Below are positions 32,787 to 39,763 of a stretch of DNA of 64,000 nucleotides, piece after piece. A program made the translations under genes and the position numbers. Numbering within the stretch: the stretch's first letter is position 1; each line of letters begins with the position of its first letter. Under the pieces are notes generated by a model. It did no database searches, had not been told where the DNA came from, and was given only the letters and a program-made list of their open reading frames with translations. This DNA is from Methylocystis sp. IM3 (lineage in GTDB: Bacteria; Pseudomonadota; Alphaproteobacteria; Rhizobiales; Beijerinckiaceae), in NCBI RefSeq assembly GCF_038070105.1, contig NZ_JBBPBZ010000002.1:1996001-2060000 (forward strand), written 5' to 3'.

Positions 32787-33241
32787 AGCCGGTCCCAGGT
32801 CTTGCGGTCGACCACGCCGGTGACGTCCAGCCCGCTCGCGGACTGGAACGCCATGACGGCCGCGAGCGTGTCGCGCCCGAACACGCCGTCGACGACAAGA
32901 TCCTCACCGCCCGCATTGAGCTTCCTCTGCAACTCGGCGACGCGGGCGCCCCGATCGCCCAGCGTCAGCCGCTCGTCGGCCGCATGGGAGGTCTCGGGCA
33001 GGATATCTGCGTGCCACGACATCAGCAGTTGCTTGCTGATCTCGAAATGCATGCCGGGGAAGGGGCCGACGCTTTCCGTGATGATATGCGGCGCGAGACC
33101 CGGATTGGTCACGGGCTGGCAAGACGAACTGTAGCGGGAGCGCGGGTTGCCGAGAATACTCAGCGCCAGGCGATTGGATACGCCGTCGAGACCGGCGTTG
33201 ACGCCTTGAGGAATGGGGATCCGATCTATCAATCTGGACAT
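32783..33241 (-). CDS. Peptidoglycan-binding (PGBD) domain protein
   Basis: Protein of 152 residues. The C-terminal 70 residues are a PG_binding_1 domain: LTLGDRGARVAELQRKLNAGG and VDGVFGRDTLAAVMAFQSASGLDVTGVVD (three-helix wall-binding fold). The N-terminal half is of unknown type and includes HFEISKQLLMSWHAD. No signal peptide is seen, which is odd for a wall-binding protein. ATG 33241 is preferred to a TTG one codon upstream. The stop overlaps the start of the next gene by four bases. Confidence 0.75.
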   Translation of the reverse strand: MSRLIDRIPIPQGVNAGLDGVSNRLALSILGNPRSRYSSSCQPVTNPGLAPHIITESVGPFPGMHFEISKQLLMSWHADILPETSHAADERLTLGDRGARVAELQRKLNAGGEDLVVDGVFGRDTLAAVMAFQSASGLDVTGVVDRKTWDRL

Positions 33242-33372
33242 CAATTCTCTCCGCGTGAAAACCTAAAACAAAATGAATTTCGCCTAGTGAAATACGACGT
33301 TTTGAGAAAAGCAAGGCTTCCGGCTCGCGAAACGCGGCAGGCGCGGAGAGAAAAGAAACCGGCGCTTCTCGT

Positions 33373-33399
33373 AAAAGAGGCGCCCGGTTGGGGCGCCTC
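33373..33399 (-). terminator. Intrinsic terminator of hsp20
   Basis: On the minus strand GAGGCGCCC, loop CAACC, GGGCGCCTC, then TTTTAC. A perfect nine-pair stem with a short U-tract, 27 bases after the hsp20 stop. Confidence 0.85.
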
Positions 33400-33425
33400 G
33401 CTGTTTGCGCGCTCTCTTTTGGAGA

Positions 33426-33890
33426 TTACGCGGCCTTGGACTCCACGACCTGCGCGGTCGCGGCGACGCCGCCGATTTCGATGCGGCGCGGCTTCTGGGC
33501 CTCGGGGATCTCGCGAACGAGGTCGACATGCAGCAAACCGTTGACGAGGCTTGCGCCCGTGACAACGACATGGTCCGCCAGCTGGAAGCGACGCTCGAAG
33601 GCGCGGGCCGCGATGCCCTGATGCAGCATCTCACGGCCCTCGGCGGGGCCGCTCTGCTCCTTGGAGCCCTTGATCGAGAGGGTGTTCTCGCGGGTCTCGA
33701 TCGTCAGCTCGCCGCGAGAGAAGCCCGCGACCGCGAGCGTGACGCGGTAGGCGTTCTCGCCCGTCCGTTCGATATTGTAGGGCGGATAGGTCGAGGCGCT
33801 GTCGACGCCGCCGGCCTGATCGAGAAGATTGAAGAGACGATCGAAGCCCACCGTCTGACGATAGAGGGGCGAAAGATCGAAGTGACGCAT
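33426..33890 (-). CDS. Small heat-shock protein (Hsp20/IbpA family)
   Basis: ATP-independent holdase of 154 residues that binds unfolding proteins. The alpha-crystallin domain spans about residues 36-130, with YPPYNIERTGENAYRVTLAVAGF, ELTIETRENTLSIKG and the C-terminal signature FERRFQLADHVVVTGASLVNGLLHVDL. Instead of a clear I-x-I tail it ends PRRIEIGG, which may serve the same docking role. It has AGGAGGA as ribosome-binding site, which is sequestered in a ROSE-like hairpin, and an RpoH-type promoter, so it is heat-controlled at two levels. Confidence 0.93.
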   Translation of the reverse strand: MRHFDLSPLYRQTVGFDRLFNLLDQAGGVDSASTYPPYNIERTGENAYRVTLAVAGFSRGELTIETRENTLSIKGSKEQSGPAEGREMLHQGIAARAFERRFQLADHVVVTGASLVNGLLHVDLVREIPEAQKPRRIEIGGVAATAQVVESKAA

Positions 33891-33940
33891 GACATATCCT
33901 CCTCATGAAGCGACATGCGGCGCGCTGCGTAACGCGCCGC
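33891..33940 (-). promoter_or_regulatory. ROSE-type RNA thermometer of hsp20
   Basis: Two hairpins form the end of the hsp20 5' leader. The upstream one pairs GCGGCGCG with CGCGCCGC (33917-33924 with 33933-33940, eight pairs, eight-base loop). The downstream one pairs CAUGUCGCUUC (33917-33907) with GGAGGAUAUG (33902-33893) around an AUGA loop. It hides the Shine-Dalgarno and leaves one G (position 33911) unpaired inside UCGCU, which is the U-Y-G-C-U signature of ROSE elements. On heating the helix opens and translation starts. Confidence 0.85.
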
Positions 33941-33978
33941 GCCTGATCGCGCGTCCATTGCGGCCCGCGCTGATCCCG

Positions 33979-34007
33979 ATTTGGGAATTGAGGGCGCGAA
34001 GTTCAAG
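33979..34007 (-). promoter_or_regulatory. RpoH (sigma-32)-type promoter of hsp20
   Basis: On the minus strand CTTGAA (34007-34002) is followed after 16 bases by CCCAAAT (33985-33979). This fits the alphaproteobacterial heat-shock promoter (CTTGAA, 16-18 bases, CCCCATnT) with two mismatches in the -10. The implied transcript start, around 33972, gives a leader of about 80 bases, the usual ROSE length. Confidence 0.65.
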
Positions 34008-34045
34008 GGCTATGCAGATCGCGGGCTTCCGGCTAACCCCTGCGC

Positions 34046-34636
34046 ATGAATGCAACCGGGAATGACGCCATGTTTCGAATAGCCGGCCTCGCGCTCTTGA
34101 TCGCCTTCACGCCCACGCTGGCGCGCTCGGAAATCATCGGCATGCAGGTCGAGCGCGCGGTCAGCGAAGAGGAGATGAAGGCGTCGCTGCGCTCGGTGGA
34201 GCTCGTGGACGAGAAAGGCGCGCCGCTCGATCTCTCCGCTTTGATGGCGAGCGGCAAGCCAACGCTCGTCTCGCTCTGGGCGCACTGGTGTCCGAACTGC
34301 CTCGCCGAAGTCCAGGGCTACAAGGCGCTGGCCAAGGCCTGTCCGCAGCGGTGGAACGTCGTCTTCGTCTCCGCGCGCGCCAGCGATTATCCAAAAGATC
34401 TGGCCAAGTTCAAAAGCTACGGCCTGCCATGGAAATTCTACCGCGTGGGCGACGCGGCGCGGACCGATCGCGCGAAGGCGGAGGCCGCGCGCGCCTTTTA
34501 TGGCGAGACGTCGGAGGGCGGCGTCGTGACGCCAATGCATTACTTCATCGACAGCCGCGGCGTGGTTGAAGCGATCGTCGCGGGCAAGATGGATTTCTCG
34601 CAGCCCGACAGGCTCGCGGCCTTCTGCGGGCGCTGA
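34046..34636 (+). CDS. Thioredoxin-like protein (TlpA/ResA type), exported
   Basis: Periplasmic thiol-disulfide protein of 196 residues: a signal peptide (FRIAGLALLIAFTPTLARS) and a thioredoxin fold with LWAHWCPNCLAEVQGYKAL (CPNC active site, about residue 87) and the cis-Pro segment TPMHYFIDSRGVV. TlpA-type proteins reduce apocytochrome c or copper-site cysteines. ATG 34070, nine codons in, is an alternative start just before the signal peptide. A different branch from the CPTC protein at 2.5 kb. Confidence 0.82.
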   Translation: MNATGNDAMFRIAGLALLIAFTPTLARSEIIGMQVERAVSEEEMKASLRSVELVDEKGAPLDLSALMASGKPTLVSLWAHWCPNCLAEVQGYKALAKACPQRWNVVFVSARASDYPKDLAKFKSYGLPWKFYRVGDAARTDRAKAEAARAFYGETSEGGVVTPMHYFIDSRGVVEAIVAGKMDFSQPDRLAAFCGR

Positions 34637-34717
34637 GCCGCCCCGCCGTTCGGCCCCTGGAGGAAAATGCACTATCCTTGCGCCGAGAGAATCGGGCTCG
34701 AGCGCCACGGAGAAGAC

Positions 34718-35659
34718 ATGCGCGAACTGGTCGCGACGCCAGACAATCCCATCCCCGAGGGCGCCGTCGTCCATCACCTGCGCACACAGGACGGCCGACG
34801 CCTGCGGGCGGCGACCTTCCCCTGCCCCACGAAGCCGCGCGGCACGGTCGCGGTGTTCCAGGGGCACAATGAATTCATCGAGAAATATTTCGAAACCATC
34901 GAGGCGCTGCGTCAGCGCGGTTTCGACGTGGTCGCGCTCGACTGGCGCGGACAGGCGGGCTCGGAACGTGAACTGGAAGACCCGCGCAAGGGCCATATCG
35001 ACGACTTTTCGCAGTATCAGCGCGACCTCGAGGTCTTCTGCGCGGAGGTCCTGCGCCCGCGACCGCAGCCGTGGTTCGCGCTCGCCCATTCCATGGGCGC
35101 GGCCATCATGCTCGACATGGCGCACGAAACCCGGCCGCCTTTCGAGCGGATGGCGCTCACCGCGCCGATGATCGACCTCCACAGTCTGCGCTTTCCGCGC
35201 GGAGCGCGCTGGCTCGCCGACACGCTCGACATGCTCGGCCTCGGCGGCTGGTACATCCCCTTCGGCAAGGGCCGATCCTTCCTGGAAGGGCCGTTCGAAG
35301 GCAACAAGCTCACGACCGATCCGGTGCGCTTCGCCCGCAACGCCCGCATCGTCGAGGCCGCGCCGCGCCTTGTCATCGGCGATCCGACGATCGGCTGGGT
35401 CAACGCCGCCTTCCGCCTGATGAAGCGTTTCGAGGCGCCGGAATATGCGCGCCACATCCGCACGCCGATCCTGAGCTTCTCCGTCGGGCGCGAGCAGATC
35501 GTGTCGAATCCCGCGATCGAACGCTTCGCGCAAAATCTAAACAACGGCGCGCTCATCCAAATCCCCGGGGCGAAGCACGAGCTACTCATGGAGCGCGACG
35601 ACTATCGCGCCCAGTTCTGGCGCGCCTTCGACGCCTTCATTCCGGGGAGCGGGACGTAG
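34718..35659 (+). CDS. Alpha/beta hydrolase, lysophospholipase/monoacylglycerol lipase type
   Basis: Serine hydrolase of 313 residues. The family motifs are VFQGHNEFIEKYFETIEALRQRG (oxyanion region), ALDWRGQAGSERE, the nucleophile elbow AHSMGAA (Ser), and the late GAKHELLME with the catalytic His. The substrate is likely a lysophospholipid or monoacylglycerol. ATG 34718 has GGAG five bases upstream and matches where family homology begins; ATG 34667, with GGAGGA too close to it, is the alternative. Confidence 0.8.
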   Translation: MRELVATPDNPIPEGAVVHHLRTQDGRRLRAATFPCPTKPRGTVAVFQGHNEFIEKYFETIEALRQRGFDVVALDWRGQAGSERELEDPRKGHIDDFSQYQRDLEVFCAEVLRPRPQPWFALAHSMGAAIMLDMAHETRPPFERMALTAPMIDLHSLRFPRGARWLADTLDMLGLGGWYIPFGKGRSFLEGPFEGNKLTTDPVRFARNARIVEAAPRLVIGDPTIGWVNAAFRLMKRFEAPEYARHIRTPILSFSVGREQIVSNPAIERFAQNLNNGALIQIPGAKHELLMERDDYRAQFWRAFDAFIPGSGT

Positions 35660-35705
35660 CCCGCCGCTGGGAGAGCGAAGCGAAGAAGCGAGCGGGTGAC
35701 GCGCC

Positions 35706-36509
35706 CTACCCCGCGAGCAGCTTCACCGCCGCCTCGTGTAGCGCCCGATCTCCCGCCGCGACGATGGCGCCGCCATCCGAGGGGTCGCCGCCGTCCCAGG
35801 TGGTGACGACGCCGCCCGCGCCTTCGACGATCGGGATCAGCGCAAAAATATCGTATTTGTTGATGCCGGATTCGATCACGAGATCGACATGGCCGGCTGC
35901 GAGCGCGCAATAGGCGTAGCAGTCTCCTCCATAGCGCGACAGCCGGACTTTCTCTTCGACGCGGTGGAAGGCGTCGCGTCGCTCGGGCTCGATCAACAAC
36001 GGCGAAGTCGTCATCAGGGTCGCCTGCGCCAGCCGGGGGCAAGGCCGCGTGACCAGCTTGCGACGCTCCTCGCCGCCCCTGCCGTGACGCGCCGGCCCGC
36101 GCCAGAAGGCGGCCTCGCCGTCGCCATGGAAACGCTCGCGCGTGAAGGGCTGGTTCATCATCCCGTAACAGGGCCGGCCGTGATGCGAGAGACCGATCAG
36201 CGTGCCCCAGGTCGGAAAGCCGGAGATGAAGCTTTTCGTGCCGTCGATGGGGTCGAGCACCCAGACATATTCGGCCTGTTCGTCGCGGGCGGCGAATTCC
36301 TCGCCGATGATTCCATGGCTCGGAAAGGTGCGTTCGATCAGGCGGCGCATGGCGAGCTCCGCCGCGCGATCGGCCTCGGTCACCGGATCGAAGGCGCCGC
36401 CATGCGCCTTGTCGTCTGCGGCGATGGCGGTGCGAAAAAAGGGCAGGATGGCGTCGCCCGAAACCTCGGCCAGCTCCTCGACGAATTTTTCGAAATCGAC
36501 GACGGTCAT
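35706..36509 (-). CDS. hisN: Histidinol-phosphatase (inositol-monophosphatase family)
   Basis: Mg-dependent phosphatase of 267 residues. Metal-binding motifs are FDPVTEADRAAE, GIIGEEFA and WVLDPIDGTKSF (about residue 85-96), with SRYGGDCYAYCALAAGHVDLVIE in the C-terminal half. This pattern marks the HisN group that performs the histidinol-phosphate step of histidine synthesis in many alphaproteobacteria. A general inositol phosphatase is the alternative. The upstream extension of the frame is excluded. It ends 46 bases after the convergent hydrolase gene. Confidence 0.85.
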   Translation of the reverse strand: MTVVDFEKFVEELAEVSGDAILPFFRTAIAADDKAHGGAFDPVTEADRAAELAMRRLIERTFPSHGIIGEEFAARDEQAEYVWVLDPIDGTKSFISGFPTWGTLIGLSHHGRPCYGMMNQPFTRERFHGDGEAAFWRGPARHGRGGEERRKLVTRPCPRLAQATLMTTSPLLIEPERRDAFHRVEEKVRLSRYGGDCYAYCALAAGHVDLVIESGINKYDIFALIPIVEGAGGVVTTWDGGDPSDGGAIVAAGDRALHEAAVKLLAG

Positions 36510-36537
36510 TCCTGCTCCAGCGCCGGAAAGCCGCTGA

Positions 36538-37458
36538 TTATTCGGCGGCCATCCGGCGTGGGCCGCCAAAGATCCTGTCAGAGTCCTGAGCCAGGCCCGC
36601 GGCCACCTCGGCGAGGTCGGCGGCGATCGCCGCGAAGCGCGGACCCTTCTCCAGTGTCGCTTCGTCCATGTAAAGACCGCGTGAAACTTCGATCTGAATC
36701 GCGTGCCATCCGGCCGCCGGGCGCCCGAAATGCTCGGTGATGAACCCGCCCGCATAGGGCCTGTTGCGCTGAATCTGGTGGCCGCGCGCGCGCAGCCGCT
36801 CCTCGACTCCCTCGACCAGCCCCGGCGCCGCGCTCGCCCCATAGCGATCGCCAATGACGAAATCGAGACGGCGCTTGTCGCCGCGCCCGGCGAGCGACGG
36901 CTCGCGCGCGCTGCTCGACGGCATGGAGTGGCAATCGACCAGAATGGCGACGCCGAACCGCTCCTGCGCGCGCTCCATCAGGCCGCGCAGCATGGCGTGA
37001 TAGGGCTTGTAGAGCGCCTCGATCCGCCTCAGCGCCTCGTCGATGGGGATGCGCCCCGCGTAGATTTCCCGCGCGTCCGCCACCACGCGGGGGATGGTTC
37101 CGAGCCCGGCGGCGACGCGCAGCGACCGCGTATTGGCGAATTCCGGCAGCCGGCCCTCGAAAAGCTTCGGATCGAGTTCATAGGGCTCGCGATTGAGATC
37201 GAGATAGGCGCGCGGGAAATGCGCGCGCAACAGGGGCGCGCCGACCTCCCCGGCCGAGGCGAACAATTCGTCGACATAGGCGTCTTCGGAGCGGCGCAAC
37301 GCAGCCGCGTCGAGACGCGCCGCCGCGAGGAACCGCGCGGGATAGACCCGGCCCGAATGCGGCGATGAGAAGACGAGCGGCGATGTGAGCTCGCGCGGCT
37401 CGAGCACCTCGGACGGGGGGTCAAAGTCACCCTCGATTGGCGCGCCGTTTTCCTGCAT
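36538..37458 (-). CDS. N-formylglutamate amidohydrolase family protein
   Basis: Zinc-dependent amidohydrolase-like protein of 306 residues. Motifs: VFSSPHSGRVYPARFL (metal-site His), YLDLNREPYELDP, ILVDCHSMPSSS (Asp/His) and the late TEHFGRPAAGWHAIQIEVSRGLYMDE. HutG of histidine degradation belongs here, but no hut genes are near; many alphaproteobacteria carry this gene beside cpdR, as here. The gene lies 28 bases upstream of hisN on the same strand, so both may be expressed together. Confidence 0.85.
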   Translation of the reverse strand: MQENGAPIEGDFDPPSEVLEPRELTSPLVFSSPHSGRVYPARFLAAARLDAAALRRSEDAYVDELFASAGEVGAPLLRAHFPRAYLDLNREPYELDPKLFEGRLPEFANTRSLRVAAGLGTIPRVVADAREIYAGRIPIDEALRRIEALYKPYHAMLRGLMERAQERFGVAILVDCHSMPSSSAREPSLAGRGDKRRLDFVIGDRYGASAAPGLVEGVEERLRARGHQIQRNRPYAGGFITEHFGRPAAGWHAIQIEVSRGLYMDEATLEKGPRFAAIAADLAEVAAGLAQDSDRIFGGPRRMAAE

Positions 37459-37570
37459 GCGTCCCCGATCAATACCCCTTGCCTGCCGCTCCGCCCTGTC
37501 CGCGCGGGCCCCGGAGGGACGGCCACGCCGGGGCTTTGCAAGCCTTGCGCATATTCCGTTATGTAATGGC

Positions 37571-37584
37571 CCAAGTTAACTTGG
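37571..37584. promoter_or_regulatory. Perfect 14-bp palindrome upstream of cpdR
   Basis: CCAAGTTAACTTGG is a perfect inverted repeat in the 194-base gap between the divergent N-formylglutamate amidohydrolase and cpdR genes. It could be an operator for either. It is not a CtrA box, since no second TTAA lies seven bases away. Confidence 0.4.
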
Positions 37585-37652
37585 CGCGGCGCAAGTTTCA
37601 CCTGATATTTACGAAGCTGCGGCCTTATGGGTAAAAAAGGACGAGAACGGCG

Positions 37653-38027
37653 ATGAACGAACGGATGACGGCGAAGATCCTGCTGGCGGAAGACGACAAT
37701 GACATGCGTCGCTTCCTGGTCAAGGCTTTGCAGCAGGCCGGCTTTTCCGTAACGTCCTTTGACAACGGCCTGTCGGCCTACGACCAGCTGCGCGTCGAAC
37801 CCTTCGAGCTGCTGCTGACCGACATCGTCATGCCGGAGATGGACGGGATAGAGCTGGCGCGCCGCGCCACCGAGCTCGATCCCGATATAAAGGTGATGTT
37901 CATCACCGGCTTCGCCGCCGTCGCGCTCAATCCCGACAACCAGGCGCCGCGGCAGGCCAAGATTCTCTCCAAACCCTTCCATCTGCGCGACCTCGTGAGC
38001 GAGGTTCAGCGCATGCTCGCCGCCTGA
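37653..38027 (+). CDS. cpdR: Single-domain response regulator CpdR
   Basis: Receiver-only protein of 124 residues that, when unphosphorylated, primes the ClpXP protease for degrading cell-cycle proteins (in Caulobacter PleD, PdeA, and through RcdA also CtrA). It shows [15 protein letters not shown] (acidic pocket), phospho-acceptor [12 protein letters not shown] (about residue 57), [12 protein letters not shown] and Lys in [11 protein letters not shown]. The wording of these blocks and the lack of an output domain are CpdR-specific. The rcdA-type gene lies 0.5 kb downstream on the other strand. Confidence 0.9.
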   Translation: MNERMTAKILLAEDDNDMRRFLVKALQQAGFSVTSFDNGLSAYDQLRVEPFELLLTDIVMPEMDGIELARRATELDPDIKVMFITGFAAVALNPDNQAPRQAKILSKPFHLRDLVSEVQRMLAA

Positions 38028-38169
38028 GCCCGCGGCGAAGCCGGTCGGCCTTGCCGAATGGGAAGCATTGCGCTATGAGCGCAGCCAAATCGTCAATTCG
38101 GCTGGCCGCCCCGCGCCAAAAGGCGTCACGGGGTTGTGGCCGTTCAGGATCGCAGGAAGGACGCGTTCG

Positions 38170-38400
38170 ATGAAAAAGGATATCCATCCCGACTATCACA
38201 CGATCAAGATCGTGATGACCGACGGCTCCGAGTATCTGACGCGCTCGACCTGGGGCAAGGACGGGGACACGATGAACCTCGACATCGACCCCAAGACGCA
38301 TCCGGCCTGGACCGGCGGCTCGACCCAGTTGCTCGACCGCGGCGGCCGTCTGTCGCGCTTCAATTCACGCTTCGGCGGCCTGAGCTTCGGCAAGAAGTAA
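38170..38400 (+). CDS. rpmE: 50S ribosomal protein L31
   Basis: Ribosomal protein of 76 residues of the long alphaproteobacterial form: [19 protein letters not shown], then [25 protein letters not shown] and [13 protein letters not shown]. The zinc-binding cysteines of the C+ type are absent (C- form). The ATG at 38170 is fixed by the family start; a strong terminator follows. Confidence 0.95.
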   Translation: MKKDIHPDYHTIKIVMTDGSEYLTRSTWGKDGDTMNLDIDPKTHPAWTGGSTQLLDRGGRLSRFNSRFGGLSFGKK

Positions 38401-38425
38401 GCGGTAGAACGCTCGAACCTGATGC

Positions 38426-38456
38426 AGAAATGCCCGGCCTTGCGCCGGGCATTTCT
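38426..38456 (+). terminator. Intrinsic terminator of rpmE
   Basis: Twelve-base perfect stem AGAAATGCCCGG / CCGGGCATTTCT with a seven-base loop, 26 bases after the rpmE stop. A/T-rich sides let it work in both directions, which suits the convergent rcdA-type gene as well. Confidence 0.82.
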
Positions 38457-38537
38457 GATTCTGGCGATGCGAACGGTCGAAAGCCCCTCCCTCTGGGGGG
38501 AGTTCTATGACGGCGATCCGCCGCCTCGCCCCTTGCC

Positions 38538-39074
38538 TTATTGCGTAAAGGCGTCCCGGAGCCGCGCCAGCTGCTCCTGAACGGGGCTCGCCGCCGGCGC
38601 CAGCTGCGCCGTGGCCGCTTCGGGACCCGTATAGATCAGCTGATCCAGATGAATGATTCGCGCCTGGAGACGCAGCGAATGCAGCGCAAGCTCGCGCAGA
38701 CGCTGCGGCAGGCGCTGGAACACCTCTGGCGAGGAAGCCAGTTCCTGATGCTGGAGCTTGACCCGATGGCGATCGCTCGCCGCCTGCGTCCGCGTCAGTT
38801 CGCCCTGGTTGACGGCGCGCTGAAGCAGGAGCCAGGACGCGACCTGCATCAGCCGGGTGGTCAGGCGCATGCTCTCGGCCGCATAAGCCAGCGCCTCGGC
38901 GCGCGGCAGAGCCTTGGCGTCCCCGCGACCGGCGCCGTCGAGATAGGCGGCCGCCTCCTCGACGAGGCCCATGCCTTCCTTGAACATTGCGCCGAAGGCC
39001 TCGGAGCCCGCGAGTTTCTCTACAAAGGAAACGGGTTGGCTCTGCTCGCCCCGATTATCACTGACACGACCCAT
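38538..39074 (-). CDS. rcdA: RcdA-type regulator of CtrA degradation (DUF1465)
   Basis: Helical protein of about 178 residues matching DUF1465, the family of Caulobacter RcdA. RcdA is the adaptor that, with CpdR and PopA, delivers CtrA to ClpXP. Characteristic segments are GMGLVEEAAAYLDGAGR, ALAYAAESMRLTTRLMQVASWLLLQRAV and LRELALHSLRLQARIIHLDQL, all amphipathic helices as in the three-helix bundle. ATG 39074 is preferred over ATG 39131, which has no ribosome-binding site. Neighbouring cpdR and the CtrA-like boxes upstream support the assignment; the family link is from general knowledge. Confidence 0.82.
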   Translation of the reverse strand: MGRVSDNRGEQSQPVSFVEKLAGSEAFGAMFKEGMGLVEEAAAYLDGAGRGDAKALPRAEALAYAAESMRLTTRLMQVASWLLLQRAVNQGELTRTQAASDRHRVKLQHQELASSPEVFQRLPQRLRELALHSLRLQARIIHLDQLIYTGPEAATAQLAPAASPVQEQLARLRDAFTQ

Positions 39075-39158
39075 GCCACGCTCACGCTTGCTGCCGGGGC
39101 TGACGCCCCCCGAACTCGATAGAGGGGACATTAGCGCACGTCGGCCGGGCGCGCTTCA

Positions 39159-39175
39159 TTAGCTCTCTTTTAACC
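39159..39175. promoter_or_regulatory. Near-consensus CtrA box upstream of rcdA
   Basis: TTAG-N7-TTAACC at 39159-39175, one mismatch from TTAA-N7-TTAAC. It is 85 bases upstream of the rcdA start and overlaps a second TTAACC half-site at 39176. It could place rcdA under direct CtrA control. Confidence 0.5.
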
Positions 39176-39200
39176 TTAACCGCGGAAGGGTTTTGAACAC

Positions 39201-39226
39201 AAAAAAAGAGCCGCAAACGCGGCTCT
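39201..39226 (-). terminator. Intrinsic terminator for the 83-residue gene
   Basis: On the minus strand AGAGCCGC, loop GTTT, GCGGCTCT, then TTTTTT: an eight-pair perfect stem with a strong U-tract. It lies 141 bases after the stop of the small gene at 39367 and separates it from rcdA. Confidence 0.85.
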
Positions 39227-39316
39227 CGAGGCGTGACAGGGAGGCATCAAGGACGAGTGGAGAAGAAGAGCCACTCGGGACATACGCTGTAATATCGCCA
39301 AGTTAGGACTGGTTGG

Positions 39317-39332
39317 TTAAAGAATCGTTAAC
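39317..39332. promoter_or_regulatory. Perfect CtrA box with an embedded CcrM site
   Basis: TTAA-AGAATCG-TTAAC fits TTAA-N7-TTAAC exactly. The spacer contains GAATC (39322-39326), a GANTC site that the cell-cycle methylase CcrM would methylate. It lies 243 bases upstream of rcdA and just after the stop of the small gene. Confidence 0.65.
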
Positions 39333-39366
39333 GCCCTGCCCGGCATGCGCCAGACAAAAAGCCGCC

Positions 39367-39618
39367 TCAGACCTTCGGCTGAAAGGCGGCAACCGAACCG
39401 CTTGCCGGAAGCCTCTCGGGGCGAGGGAGTTGGGATAGTCCGAGACAGAGCAGAACGAGGAGCGCCGTGCGGATCAGTTGCCCGCCATCGACGCGACAGA
39501 ACCTCGGACGGGCCGGCGCGGGACGCTGGGCCTGGATCTTTTCCCGCGCGCGCACGGGATTTTGAGGAGCGGACGGCCTTACCGCCGCCGCGCGATAGCC
39601 GAGCTCGATATGCGCCAT
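39367..39618 (-). CDS. Small membrane protein of unknown function, likely CtrA-controlled
   Basis: Protein of 83 residues: a basic, Pro- and Ala-rich N-terminal half (VRAREKIQAQRPAPARPRF) and a hydrophobic stretch (LIRTALLVLLCLGLSQL, about residues 49-65), suggesting a single membrane helix. CGGAG lies eight bases before the ATG. A perfect CtrA box sits 46 bases upstream and a strong terminator follows, so a transcript is well framed. No family is recognised. Confidence 0.6.
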   Translation of the reverse strand: MAHIELGYRAAAVRPSAPQNPVRAREKIQAQRPAPARPRFCRVDGGQLIRTALLVLLCLGLSQLPRPERLPASGSVAAFQPKV

Positions 39619-39663
39619 GACTGGCTCTCCGAAACCGATATTGCCAAGTTTCGACTCGATTGC

Positions 39664-39680
39664 TTAATTTTGGATTAACC
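39664..39680. promoter_or_regulatory. Perfect CtrA box between the small gene and suhB
   Basis: TTAA-TTTTGGA-TTAACC matches the full CtrA consensus. It is 46 bases upstream of the minus-strand 83-residue gene and 84 bases upstream of suhB on the plus strand. A GANTC site (GACTC, 39653-39657) lies seven bases away. The distance suits activation of the small gene best. Confidence 0.65.
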
Positions 39681-39763
39681 ATGCGAAGCCCCGGCGCTGC
39701 TTGACGCGCGGGCGGTCGGGATGCATTTGAACGCCTCCCCCCTTCTCCCGAGGCCTTTCCCAA

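Noticed and set aside
34010..35533. 507-residue open frame antisense to the thioredoxin-like and lysophospholipase genes
   Set aside because: It crosses two genuine genes and has no recognisable motif.
39317..39763. 148-residue minus-strand frame overlapping the 83-residue gene
   Set aside because: No hydrophobic core or ribosome-binding site, and it would cover the CtrA boxes; the 83-residue frame has better signals.
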